Source of the DNA: Strix aluco | Taxonomy: Eukaryota; Chordata; Aves; Strigiformes; Strigidae | DNA: 64,000 nucleotides | Direction of reading: 5' to 3' | NCBI RefSeq assembly: GCF_031877795.1 | Contig: NC_133948.1 | Coordinates: 16,818,948-16,882,947 of the forward strand | Shown here: positions 1 through 10,817 of the stretch, piece by piece | Numbering within the stretch: the first letter of the stretch is position 1 | Layout of the letters: each line of letters opens with the position of its first letter | Notes under the pieces: model-generated | What the model saw: the letters and a program-made list of their open reading frames with translations, nothing else | What the model was told of the DNA's origin: nothing | The model's database searches: none | Made by a program: the position numbers and the translations under genes

Positions 1-21
1 CCGGCCGCTGCCTCCCCACAG

Positions 22-3000
22 CCGGGGCCGCCGGGCCCCGACATGCCGATCGCGGAGAAGCGGACGGAGGCGCTGAGGCCGGGCCCGGAGGCGGGCGAGG
101 AGGCGGAGCCGCTGCAGCAGGTGGAGGTCGAGCCCGGCACCTGCGACAACGCCAGCCCGTGGGAGCTGCTGCGGGACAAGTACCAGGTGCTGAGCCCCTG
201 CCCCGAGGCCACCGCCCGCCAGCCCAGCCCTGGCCAGAAGCCCCGTGGCCGCGAGGCGAACACCAGCCCCCTGGAGAAGGACTTGTCCCCCAGCAAAACT
301 GCCAGCCTGGAGCACAGTGCAGCGGGGAAGGTGGCCAAAGTGTCCCAGAAGGCCAAGAAGGGAACCAGCGGCTCCCACACCTCTCAGGAAAGAGGCTGTG
401 GCACGGGGCTCCCTGCAGGCCCCGGCGCCAAGCCGGCTGCCCCCAAAGGCTCCAAACCGGCACAGCTGAAATCTTCAGCAGCTGTGTCTGTTCCCCTCCC
501 CTTTCTCTGGGCTCCCCTTTTTATTTCCCCCCCTTGGCTCACAGAAACATCTTTTCTTTAGACCACCAAGTTTTTATTTCTGTCAATACCTGCAGGGCAA
601 CGCTCCGCAGAAGGCGAGCGGAAGTGACCGCCAGGCACTGACTGTCCACACCAAGCCCACGACCACCACCCCGCCCCGACTCTGCTCTGCAGCCTTCCGG
701 CAAGTCGAGGTAAGTCGTGCCAGTTGCTGCCGGGCTCCGGTCGCAGCCCTGGGCTGCTCCACCAGGCGACTGTCCGGTGTCGCAGCTGGCTTGGGGGCAG
801 TTTTAGCAGCCGGCATGTACTAGTCTCCCGTGGGATCGGGAGGCAGCAGCCTGGTCTGGATCTTGCTCCGGGTCTCCCTTGTAACCTTCACCATCAGCAT
901 GTGCTGCGGCAATGCCCACCCTTGCCTAATCCCCGGTGGGACAGCGTGTGCCCCGTGTGTGGCTGGCCCTGGGCAGGTGCAGGGTCGCTCTGCGCCTGCA
1001 GCTGCTGCCCTGGGAGCGGGGTCTGATTCACATTTCGTGGCAGAGATGGTAGCAGTTGGGTGCTGAGCTCCTGCACCTCGGGGTGGGGAGGAAGACAGGG
1101 GCTCCTGCTCCTGACCTGCCTTTCAGATCATGTCAGCCTCTTTTCCTGTCCTTCAGACTGTCCTCATTGGCTCTCAAACTGCCAAATAGTGAAAAGCCTT
1201 CCTCCAGCTTCATCTTCAACTCAGCCCCTCAGCTCCCAGCCTCCCCCCTGACCAGTGGTTGCACTGCCCACCCTTCACACCACCTTTCTCCCCGCAGCAA
1301 GGAGGAGGGGCTCGGCCAGGTCACCTTTGGCTCCTCCAAAAAGAAGGGGCAAAAGCGCCATCATGGAGCAGATGACAGCCCTGGCGCTCTGGCTGCGAAG
1401 GACAAGGATGAAGTCTTCGAGCCCCCCGAAAAGAAGAAGAAGACGAACCATCTCCCTCAGGAGAGCTCAGTGCCCCTCGCAGAGAAGGCGGCGGTGGACA
1501 AGTGCCCCGGCAGTGGTGGGAATGTCAGTTGCTGGAGAGCAGGCCCAAGCAGCAAGTGTCCGAGCCCAGAAGTCACCTGGGCATGGAGCCCACCTCTTCC
1601 CTCAAGAAGAGGAAGAGGAGGATGGAGGAGGCAGGAGAGTGCTGCAGCAGGACACTGTCCTCGGGCAGGTCAGGGGCTGGGGTCACACCTCCGCTCTGCC
1701 TGCGGGCTGGCTCCCTGCGCTGCCACCGGCTGCACGGAGCTGGCTGAGGGTGGCTCCCCCCTCCCCGAGCGCAGCGCTGGGGTGCAGGCGTCCCTGTCCC
1801 CCATTGCCCTGTGGGGAGCTCAGACATCCCCCTCGGGCCTGGCTGGCGCAGGCTGACCCCAGCTGCCTTCCCCAGCTCTAGGGAGGCCGAGTTGGAGCCG
1901 CCGAGCACAAAGTGGCAGCGGACTGTGGCGCCTGAGGCTGGGCAGAGCGACCAGCGCAAGCGCAAGTGGAGGGAAATCCTCAGCAGCCCGAGCCTGGAGC
2001 TGCCAGCTGCCAGCAAATTCTGTGCCACGGACAGCAGCCGAGGTACGGCCATGCGCCTCCACCCTGCCTGCTCCCCTGCCCACGCAGCCCCTCGGAGCAC
2101 TGGGGCGCAGTCACCAGCGCTTCCTGGTCCCCACCACGGCCCGGTGGGTGCCCGTCTCCCTGCCCCTGTCCCTGGCTGAGCTGCCACAGGCCTGCATGCT
2201 GCTTGTGGCGGGGAGCTGCCTGCTTGCACCCTGCCTGAGGGTGTGCTCCTCTGGGGTGAAGATTTACCCCCCAGCTCCTCCCTGCCCCAACACCTTGGGG
2301 AGATCTTGTTAGTCCCGACAGCGTCTCCTGGGGCGAGATCTGCCTTGGCGATGGGGCAACACAGGAGCTGCCTGCGGCTTGTCCTCACCCCGCCTGTGTC
2401 CACAGGGACAGCCCGTGACCGGCTTGGACGGGCTGGAGATGACTGTGGGGCTGGCGCAGCACCCGGGAAGCTGGCGGTGTCCAGCGTGGTGGAGGAGCTA
2501 CTCAGGGAGTCCTTGGACAAGGCTTATGGCAAACAAGGTAAACCCCGCTCGCCTGGGTGGGCAAAGAGCCACGCGGCTCCCTGGCCTTGAGCCCCGGACG
2601 TGGGCAGAGCCCTCGGTGCTGGAGCCTGAGCTCCCCCCAGCACCAGTGCGGGTGGCTGCGGGGGCTCCTGGAGCCGGCCGAGGGGCTGTTGGGGGGTGCC
2701 ACAGAGCGGGCTGCTCCCCCCCTGACCGTACTGCTCCGCAGTCTTGGCCTGGTATGGCGGGGCCTCGGCCGTCAGCCAGGATGCCATTTGGGATGCGACA
2801 CGGGCCCGGGGCGAGACCATCATTGACAAGTGGGACGAGGAGTTTGACAGAGGGAAGGTGGGTGCTGGCCCCGTCGCGGGCTGGGGTGGGTGGGAGGAGG
2901 CTGGGGGGGGGACTCTGCAGTCTGAGCCCAAGAGCCTTCCTGCCCCTGCACAGGTAAAGAAGAGCAGACAAATGAAGAAGCGGGGGACACACCGCTTCAG

Positions 3001-3073
3001 GCCCTTCCCGCAGCAGCAGGACAAACGCAGGTTCTGTTCTGCCAAGTCCTCCAGCCTGAGCCCCCAGCCCTGA
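22..3073 (+). CDS. USP36: USP36-like ubiquitin hydrolase, C-terminal exons (partial, 5' end outside window)
   Basis: These are the last exons of a nucleolar deubiquitinase; the catalytic USP domain would lie upstream of the window. An exon opens after the acceptor ending at 21 and is open to about 475. Further exons read as 596-709 (donor gtaagt), from 1298, about 1876-2042, 2406-2537, 2742-2857 and 2954-3073. The last three splice in frame (phase 1 then 0) and give the diagnostic tail: ELLRESLDKAYGKQ, then SAVSQDAIWD, then DKWDEEFDRGK, then a Lys/Arg-rich end and TGA at 3071-3073. This tail matches the conserved C-terminus of USP36. Lys-rich patches at about 1335-1450 and 1600-1625 fit nucleolar targeting. 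Oddity: around 1500-1650 the Lys-rich coding signal moves from one frame to another, so this exon may be frameshifted or mis-modelled. The stop codon is one base before a GTGAGT donor at 3075, so a 3' UTR intron is likely (acceptor ending at 3149). A USP36 paralog or decaying copy cannot be excluded. Confidence 0.75.
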
Positions 3074-3516
3074 GGTGAGTGAGCCCCAGGGCGGGCAGGG
3101 AGGGGGACAGCTGCCCGGCGGGGTGCTAACGCCGCCCTTTCTTCCCAGGTCCCCCAGTGGGCGAACGGAGCAGTCCCGGGTCAAGGACGGGCCGGGGAGC
3201 GGTGGGGACGCTGACCCCGAGTGTCGCCAGGGCCCCAGCCCTGGGGTCAGGCCGTGCTTGGCGTCCGTCCCCTGCCCTCCCCTCCTCGGGGCGGCTCCCC
3301 GCTCCCCTCCAGCTCAGCAGGGGCCTCTGGAGCTCTGACCGCCCAGTCCAGGCCCCTCCACCATCTCCTCTGGGCCTGGAGCAGCCCCTTCGCCCCCACC
3401 CCCAGCCTGCACTTTAAATCTCGGGGGCTCCTGGGAGGTTCCTGGGCCAACCACCGCCCCGGGGCTGCGGCTGCTCCCCTGGGCCTGGCTCCAGCCCCTC
3501 TTGACCTCCTGCTCTC

Positions 3517-4504
3517 ACGAGTGGTGTCCCCCAGGGCTCGGTTTTGGGGCCACTCCTGTTTAACATCTTTATTGATGATCTAGACGAGGGCATCAAGTGC
3601 ACCCTCAGTAAGTTTGCAGATGACACCAAGTTGGGTGGGAGCGTTGATCTGCTCGAGGGTAGGGAGGCTCTGCAGAGAGACCTGGCCAGGCTGAAGCGAT
3701 GGGCTGAGGCCAACGGGATGAGCTTCACTAAGGCCAAATGCCGGGTGCTGCCCTTGGGCCACAACAACCCCCAGCAGTGCTACAGGCTTGGGGAGGAGTG
3801 GCTGGAGAGCTGCCAGTCAGAGAGGGACCTGGGGGTGTTGATTGACAGCTGGCTGAACAGGAGCCAGCAGTGTGCCCAGGTGGCCAAAGAAGGCCAATGG
3901 CATCCTGGCTTGTATCAGCACTAGCGTGGCCAGCAGGGACAGGGAAGGGATCTTGCCCCTGGGCTCGGCACTGGTGAGGCCGCCCCTCGATGAGTGGGTT
4001 CAGTTTTGGGCCCCTCACTCCAAAAAGGCCATTGAATGACTCGAGCGTGTCCAGAGAAGGGCAACGGAGCTGGTGCAGGGTCTGGAGCACAGGTCTGATG
4101 GGGAGCGGCTGAGGGAACTGGGGGGGTTTAGTCTGGAGAAGAGGAGGCTGAGGGGAGACCTCATGGCCCTCTACAGCTCCCTGAAAGGAGGGTGCAGAGA
4201 GGGGGGATGAGTCTTTTGAACCAAGTAGTAAGTGATAGGACAAGAGGGAATGGCCTCAAGTTGCGCCAGGGCAGGTTTAGACTGGATATTAGGAAGCGTT
4301 TCTTTCCAGAACGGGTAGTCAGGCGTTGGAATGGGCTGCCCAGGGAGGGGGGGAGTCCCCATCCCTGGAGGGGTTGAAGAGTCGGGTTGACCCAGCGCTG
4401 AGGGATCTGGTGGAGTTGGGAACTGTCAATGTCAGGCTGATGGTTGGACTGGATGATCTTCAAGGTCTTTTCCAACCTAGACGATTGTGTGATTCTGTGA
4501 TTCT
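3517..4504 (+). mobile_element. CR1 LINE, 5'-truncated, copy 1
   Basis: Plus-strand CR1 beginning in the reverse-transcriptase region. Frame 3544-3924 keeps recognisable RT text ([16 protein letters not shown], then FADDTKLGG, including the F-A-D-D catalytic box). The element continues through the conserved CR1 3' region (CTGGAGAAGAGGAGGCTGAG; TTCCAACCTAG) and ends in short repeats of the TGATTCTGTGATTCTG type at 4490-4504, with no poly(A) tail, as CR1 does. The RT frame is interrupted after 3924, so the element is dead. The duplication that produces the second copy begins inside this element at 3911. Confidence 0.92.
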
Positions 4505-4575
4505 GCTCCGTCCCCGGTTGGGACCCCTCACCCCCCCCTTTCCCCTCTGCCTGTTGCAGTGAAACCCTCAGTTCC

Positions 4576-4639
4576 CCCCCCTCCCCATCCCCATCCCCAT
4601 CCCCATCCCCATCCCCATCCCCATCCCCATCCCCATCCC
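4576..4639 (+). repeat. (CCCCAT)n microsatellite, copy 1
   Basis: About ten tandem CCATCC hexamers lie between the CR1 end and the poly(A) signal. Copy 2 carries one more hexamer. Confidence 0.95.
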
Positions 4640-4719
4640 CTCCCCGCCCGGCCCGGCCCCACGCTGAGCGCGGGAGGCGGTGGCCGGTCCCCGCGGGCTC
4701 GGGGCCACCGGACCGTGGC

Positions 4720-4725
4720 AATAAA
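4720..4725 (+). terminator. AATAAA polyadenylation signal, copy 1
   Basis: A canonical AATAAA is followed by the GT-rich stretch GGTGTCTGTG at 4731-4740, the expected downstream element. It lies about 1.65 kb after the USP36-like stop and only 30 bp before a CCAAT/GC-box cluster, so one transcript seems to end right where the next promoter begins. Confidence 0.65.
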
Positions 4726-4750
4726 CTCTCGGTGTCTGTGAACCGGCTGC

Positions 4751-4875
4751 TCTGATTGGTGGGGCGGGGCCGGCCGGGGAGGGGCGGGGATGGGGGGGGC
4801 GGTGATAAAGGGGTCGGGGCTGGGGGGGCGCCGCCCACGGCGGCCTCAGCGCCTTCGTCACGCGGGCGTGACTGG

Positions 4876-4919
<44 letters not shown>

Positions 4920-5408
4920 TCAGTGCGGGTCCGGGGGGCTCCGGGACCCTGCCTGGGCCGGGCCCCGGCGGGGCGAAGGGCCGGGCTGGGTGCCGCGGCT
5001 CCGGGCAGGCAGCCGGCGGGGGCCGGGGCTCGGGGCTCGGGGCCGGGGCGGTCCGTGACCCGCGGAGGGGGGGGCGGGTCTGTGTGCGTCTCCCGGTTTG
5101 GGCCGCGCCGCTCCCGGGTGGAAGAGCGGGGTCTGCGGCTCCTGGTCGGGCTGGGGGGGCGGCGGAACCCGCGCCCGCAGGTGCCAGGGGCGGCTGCTCA
5201 CCCCGGCGTGGCCGCGGGCACCGGCCGGGCGGGGCCGTGGGGCGGTGGAGGAAGTGCCGGGAGGAAACGGGCACCCGGTGCCCACAGACAGCGCGGAGAG
5301 CGGGGCCCCCCCGCAGCCCCCGGCGCTCCCGCTTCGCGGGCGGCGCGGCCTCATCCTGGCCTGGGTCTCGGCCCCAGCGGCCCCGCGCAGCCCCACTGTG
5401 CTGCCCTG
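4751..5408 (+). promoter_or_regulatory. CpG island with CCAAT and GC boxes, copy 1
   Basis: Extremely GC- and CpG-rich DNA with an inverted CCAAT (ATTGG) at 4755-4759 and GGGGCGGGG boxes at 4761-4769 and 4781-4789. This is the layout of a TATA-less CpG-island promoter. I cannot assign a gene to it. A candidate non-coding exon with a pyrimidine-rich acceptor lies downstream at 7897. Long open frames here are expected from base composition and are not evidence of coding. Confidence 0.5.
4874..4919 (+). repeat. (GGCTCC)n microsatellite, copy 1
   Basis: Seven to eight tandem GGCTCC hexamers directly precede a single GGTCAGTGCGG motif. At the same site copy 2 has a different repeat, built from the neighbouring 15-bp motif. 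Confidence 0.95.
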
Positions 5409-5484
5409 CTGCCAGGCTCTGGGACCCGCTGCCTGCAGTGTCAGTGCTGCCAGGCTCTGGGACCCGCTGCCTGCAGTGTCAGTG
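5409..5484 (+). repeat. 38-bp VNTR, two units (copy 1)
   Basis: Two identical tandem 38-bp units beginning CTGCCAGGCTCTGGGACCCG. The partner locus in copy 2 has fourteen. The unit has no stop in any forward frame, and because 38 is not a multiple of three, successive units are read in rotating frames. Confidence 0.95.
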
Positions 5485-5625
5485 CTGCCAGAGCATTGGA
5501 CTCTATCGTTGTGGGAGAGTGGGACATTTTGAGAGAGAATGCCCAGAGTTAAAGAAGGAAGAGAAAGTAATTCCGATCATGAACTTTGAAGACATAGAAT
5601 AGAGGAGTCAGGGGTGACTCCCAGC
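5485..5625 (+). pseudogene. Retroviral gag nucleocapsid end / gag-pol junction fossil, copy 1
   Basis: Directly after the VNTR, one frame reads a zinc-knuckle half (YRCGRVGHFERECPELKKEE) and ends at TAG 5600-5602. The order Cys, four residues, His, four residues, Cys is that of retroviral nucleocapsid, but the first Cys of a CCHC finger is missing. The TAG is followed by a purine-rich AGGAGTCAGGGG, reminiscent of the gammaretroviral gag-pol readthrough context. An in-frame TGA follows shortly, so nothing downstream is translatable. It is an old class I-like ERV remnant of about 140 bp with no LTR or further pol recognised nearby. Confidence 0.6.
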
Positions 5626-5784
5626 TCAGCTGTACCACGCGGTGTGGCGGGGGCTGGCTGTCACGGAGCCCGTCTGCTGCCTCTCCATCCATTTGATGTC
5701 AGAGCCGCTCAGGTGCCATCAGCCCCAGAGCCAGCATCAGCTCCAGCACCACACGCCAGGCTGCCCCCCGTTTCACCCACAAAT

Positions 5785-6075
5785 TGCCCTATGCCCCCAG
5801 ATCCGTGTTTGACCGCCAAATGCCCCACTTTTCCCACAGCATTCCCCCGTTTGACCCCCAAACCCAGCTTTGACCCCCAAATCTTTCACTTTGACCCCCA
5901 AAAATATTGCTGTTTGACCCCCAAGTCAGCCTCAGCACCCCAAAAATTCTATTTTTCATGCCAAAATCCATCGTGAATCTCAAAATCCCCCAGTTTCACC
6001 CAAAAATCTGCTCCAGCACCCGCAAAGCCACCCAGTTTCACCGCAAAATCCTCCTTGAACTCCAGAATCCCCCAT
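5785..6075 (+). repeat. Degenerate TTTGACCCCCAAA repeat array, copy 1
   Basis: Irregular tandem units rich in TTTGACCCCCAAA, CACCCAAAAATC and CAAAATCCCC, spaced about 20-25 bp. Open frames across it are low-complexity and not coding. Copy 2 has the same array at 25565-25855. Confidence 0.7.
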
Positions 6076-9000
6076 AAAAGTTATGAGCACAGCACTATTT
6101 TTTGTTTGGATTTTTATCTCTTTTAGATTTAAAGTTTGAATTTAAAAAAATTTAGTTGAATTGATGTGGAAAACATGTTCAAATCACCAAGAATAAGCAA
6201 AGTAGAAGCTACAAAGAGTATTCTGGCTTTAAAGCGTTTCGTATTTTTGAACCCAAATCTACAAATGCCCTAGAAAAATTATCTTTTATTACTGTGCCAC
6301 AAATGTTATGATCCACACCTTCTAAAACATTATTGTCGAAGTTGTGTGGTAGAGACGCAGGCGATCAGTGGCTGGGCTGTGGCCTCTCAGGCCATGGATC
6401 TCCTTTTGTTCAGAAGACTCTCAGGCTGCAGCAAGCGCCCAGGCGTCACAGCGAACACGGAGGGTCTGAAAGAGAAGTCAGCAAAATAAAAAGAAGGAAT
6501 GGGCAAGAAAAAGGCAGAAGCCTGAATCCCGTCTGTCCTAAATAATGAACTGCTCAGCTCCGGGCTGGCCGCACAGGCCACCTGCAGTTCAGGGTCTTGG
6601 GCAGAAATCTTCTGCAGTTTGGTATTATCTCCTTCCTCACAAACTAAAAATAAACCAATAAAAGGAGACGCCTGTTCCTTAGTTCAGTGAAGGGAAAAGC
6701 AACTTCTCTTGAGGTCTGTTTGCCTCTTTTGGAGGATGGGCCGGAGCCCGAAGGAGAAGAGCGCCCTGACAGCAGCTGCTGGGCAGGCTGAGGGGGTGCG
6801 GGGAGTCTGCTCCCGGGGGAGCTGCGCCACTGTGTGTAGCTCAGTCGCTGTTATTGGGGGTCTGAAGCCAGTTCCCAGCAGGCACACCGTAACTCCTTGC
6901 GCTCTCTCTCTGCCCGCTGACTGTCCCGGTACCGCTCCAGATGTGCAGCCAGTGGGACGCCCACCGCTAACGGGAGATTCTCGCCTCAGGACGCCGCAGC
7001 CCCGAGCTTCGCCCTGCGCTTGGCCCGTGAGGAGCCGCGGCTCCGGCTGCAAACCCCGGTGAGGGGGGGATGCGGGTGTGGGGCTTGTGCAGGGAGCGCC
7101 TGAGCCGCCGGGTGCTGGGCGGGGGCAGACCCGTGCCAGCCAATTCGCCTTTTAGCCCCAAACGCCTGTTGGCAGAGATGCCGGTCTCCTGGGGGCAGTG
7201 GGGACGTGCTCCTGCCTCTGGAAAAGGTGCCTGAGTTCCGGGCGTGAGAAGGGCGCTGGGGTTTAGCGGTCAGGGTTGAGGCAGGTGTGGAAGATGGCAA
7301 TAGCTGTGATCTTTAGTCAGAAAAAAAATATTTGTATGTTCAAGAACTTTGTTTCCTCTCTTCTGCTAATCCAGTACGGAATATGAGCCAAAAGAGGAAG
7401 CTGGCGCTGTACACACTGCACACTCCTAAGTCTTCGTTTTAAAGTATGTGTGAGGTCAAGCTAGGACATGCTTTGCAATTTGTGTATTTACTGCAGCGAA
7501 TTTTCTGCTCTTCCTGGCTGTTTCCTGTGGTTTTCAGCTGGCTTTACCTCCACAGAAAGAAATACTGTGTATGTGGAAGAGGCCGTTCAGAATCTTCCCT
7601 TAGGAGGGTTTTTTTATGTGCTCTGCTTTTAAATGACAATCTGTATTATTGATGCCAGTGTTTACAACAGCTTTCTGATTCCCTGGTTAAAGTATTCTGA
7701 GCCTAATCCAGCCACATGCGTTGGTGGCTGGGAGAAAGCCAACAGGTCGTCACAGCAAACGGTCCCAGCCGAGTCCTGACGTGGCTTCTGCAGCGGGGGG
7801 ACGGGCAAAGGAAGGATGCTTGTGATTCACTGTGATTTTGCAAAGAGTCTTTGAGTTCTAATTTCCATCATGTTTTTACTCTTCCCTTCTTTCCAGGGAG
7901 TGAAACTGATTTCAGCTCTTCAAGAGGCATGCGCAGTATTTAGTGCCTGAACACCACGTGTCTGCTGCTGGAAGCAAAAGATCTTCTTTTTCTCACAAGT
8001 AAGCAAAGCAATTTTTCCTGGGTAGCGCAAGTGTTGCTAGTGCAGAGGTAGACTGCTGTGTGAGGTCTTGCAGCTAAGACATACAGTATCAGCACTGTGA
8101 GTTTTAAAGCTGTTTGGGTAACTCTGGTCAGCACTTACACTGATGAGAACTGTGATAGGAGAAAGGGGAAAAAATGCTGTGTTTGAAAAATAAGAACTGT
8201 GACTATGCCAGGTCAGCCGACTGGTATATTTTTGTTGTTTATTCATCAAATACACGTGGGAGGTACAGTCAGGTAAGCCAGAAGAGGCATCGGCTGGAGC
8301 GGAGGAGACAGCTGGGTGTATGTTAGTGAACAGCAGTACTTCTAACCAGTTGCCCTTATCCTTTTGCTCTTATCACTGTTCTCTCTCTGTAATAAACTGT
8401 CAGCTCAGCAGGTGCCTTTCCAGATCATGATCTTATTTTTTGTAGGAAGGAGGAGACAATATTGCCTGTGATGCTTCTTTCTTAAACACCCTTGCCCAAC
8501 CTTTATATAACTAAAATTGGATGCAAATAAAAACCATTATCATAGTCAACTATCTAAATGAACCTTTCATGAAAGATTTCTGTAAGGTTTCTCCCTATCA
8601 CGTGTGAAGTGCAAATCCAGACAGGGGTGTTGGGATGGAGCCGCGCCCGCTGTGCTCCACCCAGGCAACCCCTGCTGGTTCCATTTTTGGAGCGGGCGGA
8701 AAGAGTTCACATGGACAGGACTGTTTGCTGCCCTGTGTGGAGGAGCTGGCAGGCGGGCTGGGACCGGCAGCAGGTCACCCCTGTGCTTAAGTCAGAGACG
8801 TCTCCAAGGTCGCAGGGTGCCCCGGTGTGCAGAGATCGGCAGAATGATGCTGAATGAGCAGTTTCCTCTCTGTGTGGTGAGACTGTTAGAGAAACAAACA
8901 TTACTAAAGTGCTCTCTGGGTTAAATCTAACAAGTAAAGGTACTGGCTGGGGGAAAAAGCAATACTAAGTATATGAAGGCCTAAAATCATCTTACGTGCA

Positions 9001-10217
9001 GTAAGATTCTGTATCATTTCGTATATTATTGTGCATTTAAATGTAACCTTAAATTAGAGCCTGCTGAGCTACTGAATTGGACAGAAGTGCTCTGTAGCAG
9101 TGCTCCTTGCAGTGCATCGCACAGCCTGTGCCAGTTCTGCCTCACACAAGAGCTGATGCTGTACTGTGCAAAGTGGACAGAGATGTCTCCTTTGCAATGT
9201 TCTCTTTTAACTGTTTGACGTGAGTGAAAAACTGGGCTGCACTTAGTGGTGATCATGACTTAGTCAGGAACTGAGCTCGAGGGCTAAAGCGGCGCGGTGT
9301 GTACAGTTTGATTCAGTAAGTGTGAAAATTTGCTCTGCTCACATATTAAGGGGACCGAAGGTCCATGTATCTTGCCAAATTCAGCAACTTAACTCTGAAA
9401 GCAACACCTCCTCCCTTGGTTTTACATCTTCTCAGCTCCTCTCTTCGATGTGGCACAAGCACAGCGTGATGAACCCAGTCACAGGCTGTACATCGACTGG
9501 ATTTCACAGCGGGGCGGTTCATAGCAGCAGTTTGTAACGCCCACGCTCACCCTCTGACTGCCTTAGCCCATTGCTGCTCTCGACACCGAGTTTGGCAGCC
9601 TGGCTTTTCCTGAACAGCCGGGCTGCTGATGGATTTATCCAAACGTGGGTGTTTCTTTCTCCACGTGCTGAAAGCAGTGGCAGAGGTTGTTGGTGCCGTC
9701 TGTGCTCATGGAGCTCCTGCGGGGAAAATGTGTCAGGCGTGTTTTCACGCTTGTGATGGGTGACCCCTGAGTCGTATCAACTTTTAAATTGGGTAATGTC
9801 CGTCCTGGGTTGGTCTTCTGCTCCTCATTAAGGGATTATACAAAGCTTTTGCTCTGTGGGGAAGTTCCAGAATTTATCAGGGACATTTCTGTATTAAACA
9901 AGCCTTGTTTTTGTCAGTATGACCAACTGTAGAAAGTAGTATATGGGGCTTTTCTGCCAGTGTCACTACTTAACTTCTGATAAGTATGTGTCATTAAACC
10001 CGTCATTTGACAAATCATCTTGCTTATGTTAGGTTAATAGTAACAATAGTGATAAAAATGTGACTTTTTTTCATACAGCCCTTCTCATCCTTTATAAAGG
10101 ACAATAAGGTTTGCTATGTCCCTTTGTAGATGGGGAAATGACTATAGAAAGATTCAATGACTTAAAGACACATTTCATGTAAGAAACAGTGACTGTGAGC
10201 CAGCAACGTGCACTTGC
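6076..10217. other. Non-coding stretch, copy 1
   Basis: I see no recognisable protein or RNA gene. A possible non-coding exon (pyrimidine-rich acceptor before 7897; donor GTAAGC after 7998) is the only spliced-looking element. Composition changes from AT-rich (6.1-6.3 kb) to GC-rich (6.7-7.3 kb) and back. Copy 2 of this stretch is nearly identical, with one 17-bp insertion near 25978. Confidence 0.5.
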
Positions 10218-10817
10218 AGCCCAGAAAGCCAACCGTGTCCTGGGCTGTGTCCAGAGCAGTGTGGGCAGCAGGTCGAGGGAGGGGATTCTCCCCCCTGCTC
10301 AGCTCTGGTGAGACCCCCCCTGCAGTGCTGTGTCCAGCTCTGGGGACCTCAGAGGGGATCCCCCAGCTCGAGAGGGTCCAGAGGAGGCCACGAAGATGCT
10401 CGAGGGGCTGGAGCACCTCCCCTGTGAGGACAGGCTGAGAGAGTTGGGGGTGTTCAGCTGGAGAAGAGAAGGCTCCGGGGAGACCTTAGAGCGGCCTCCC
10501 AGGACTGAAAGGGGCTACAGGAAAGGGGGGAGGGACTCTTGATCAGGGGTGTAGAGACAGGACGAGGGGTAACGGTTTTAAACTGACAGAGGGAAGATTT
10601 AGATTAGATCTAAGGAAGAAATTCTTCCCTGTGAGGGTGGTGAGGCCCTGGCACAGGTTGCCCAGAGAAGCTGTGGCTGCCCCCTCCCTGGAAGGCCAGG
10701 TTGGACGGGGCTTTGGGCAACCTGGGCTAGTGGAAGGTGTCCCTGCCCGTGCCAGGGGGTGGGACTGGATGGTCTTTAAGGTCCCTTCCAACCCAAACCA
10801 TCCTGTGACTCTATGAC
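10218..10817 (+). mobile_element. CR1 LINE 3' fragment, copy 1
   Basis: Plus-strand CR1 tail beginning CCCAGAAAGCCAACCGTGTC and running through the conserved 3' region (GTCCAGAGGAGGCCACGAAG; GATGGTCTTTAAGGTCCCTT; CCAACCC) to CTGTGACTCTATGA. It contains no intact ORF. It belongs to a different CR1 subfamily from the element at 3517. Confidence 0.9.

Larger units (their letters stand above)
3150..4740 (+). other. Probable USP36-like 3' UTR, extended through a CR1 insertion
   Basis: After the stop, a donor at 3075 and an acceptor ending TTCCCAG at 3149 suggest a spliced 3' UTR. No AATAAA occurs before the CR1. The first convincing polyadenylation site follows it at 4720, so the transcript probably runs through the CR1. 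This is inferred from signal positions only. Confidence 0.45.

Noticed and set aside
1573-2520. 315-codon minus-strand open frame across the USP36-like exons
   Set aside because: Shadow of GC-rich coding DNA on the other strand; Ser/Arg/Pro-rich with no domain.
4560-4640. CCCCAT array as telomere-like or CRISPR-like repeat
   Set aside because: Perfect hexamer microsatellite with no spacers; telomeric TTAGGG/CCCTAA is not present.
4161-4838. Minus-strand frame with Gly-Asp and Gly-Met runs (also 23490-24197)
   Set aside because: Translation of the CCCCAT microsatellite and CR1; not a protein gene.
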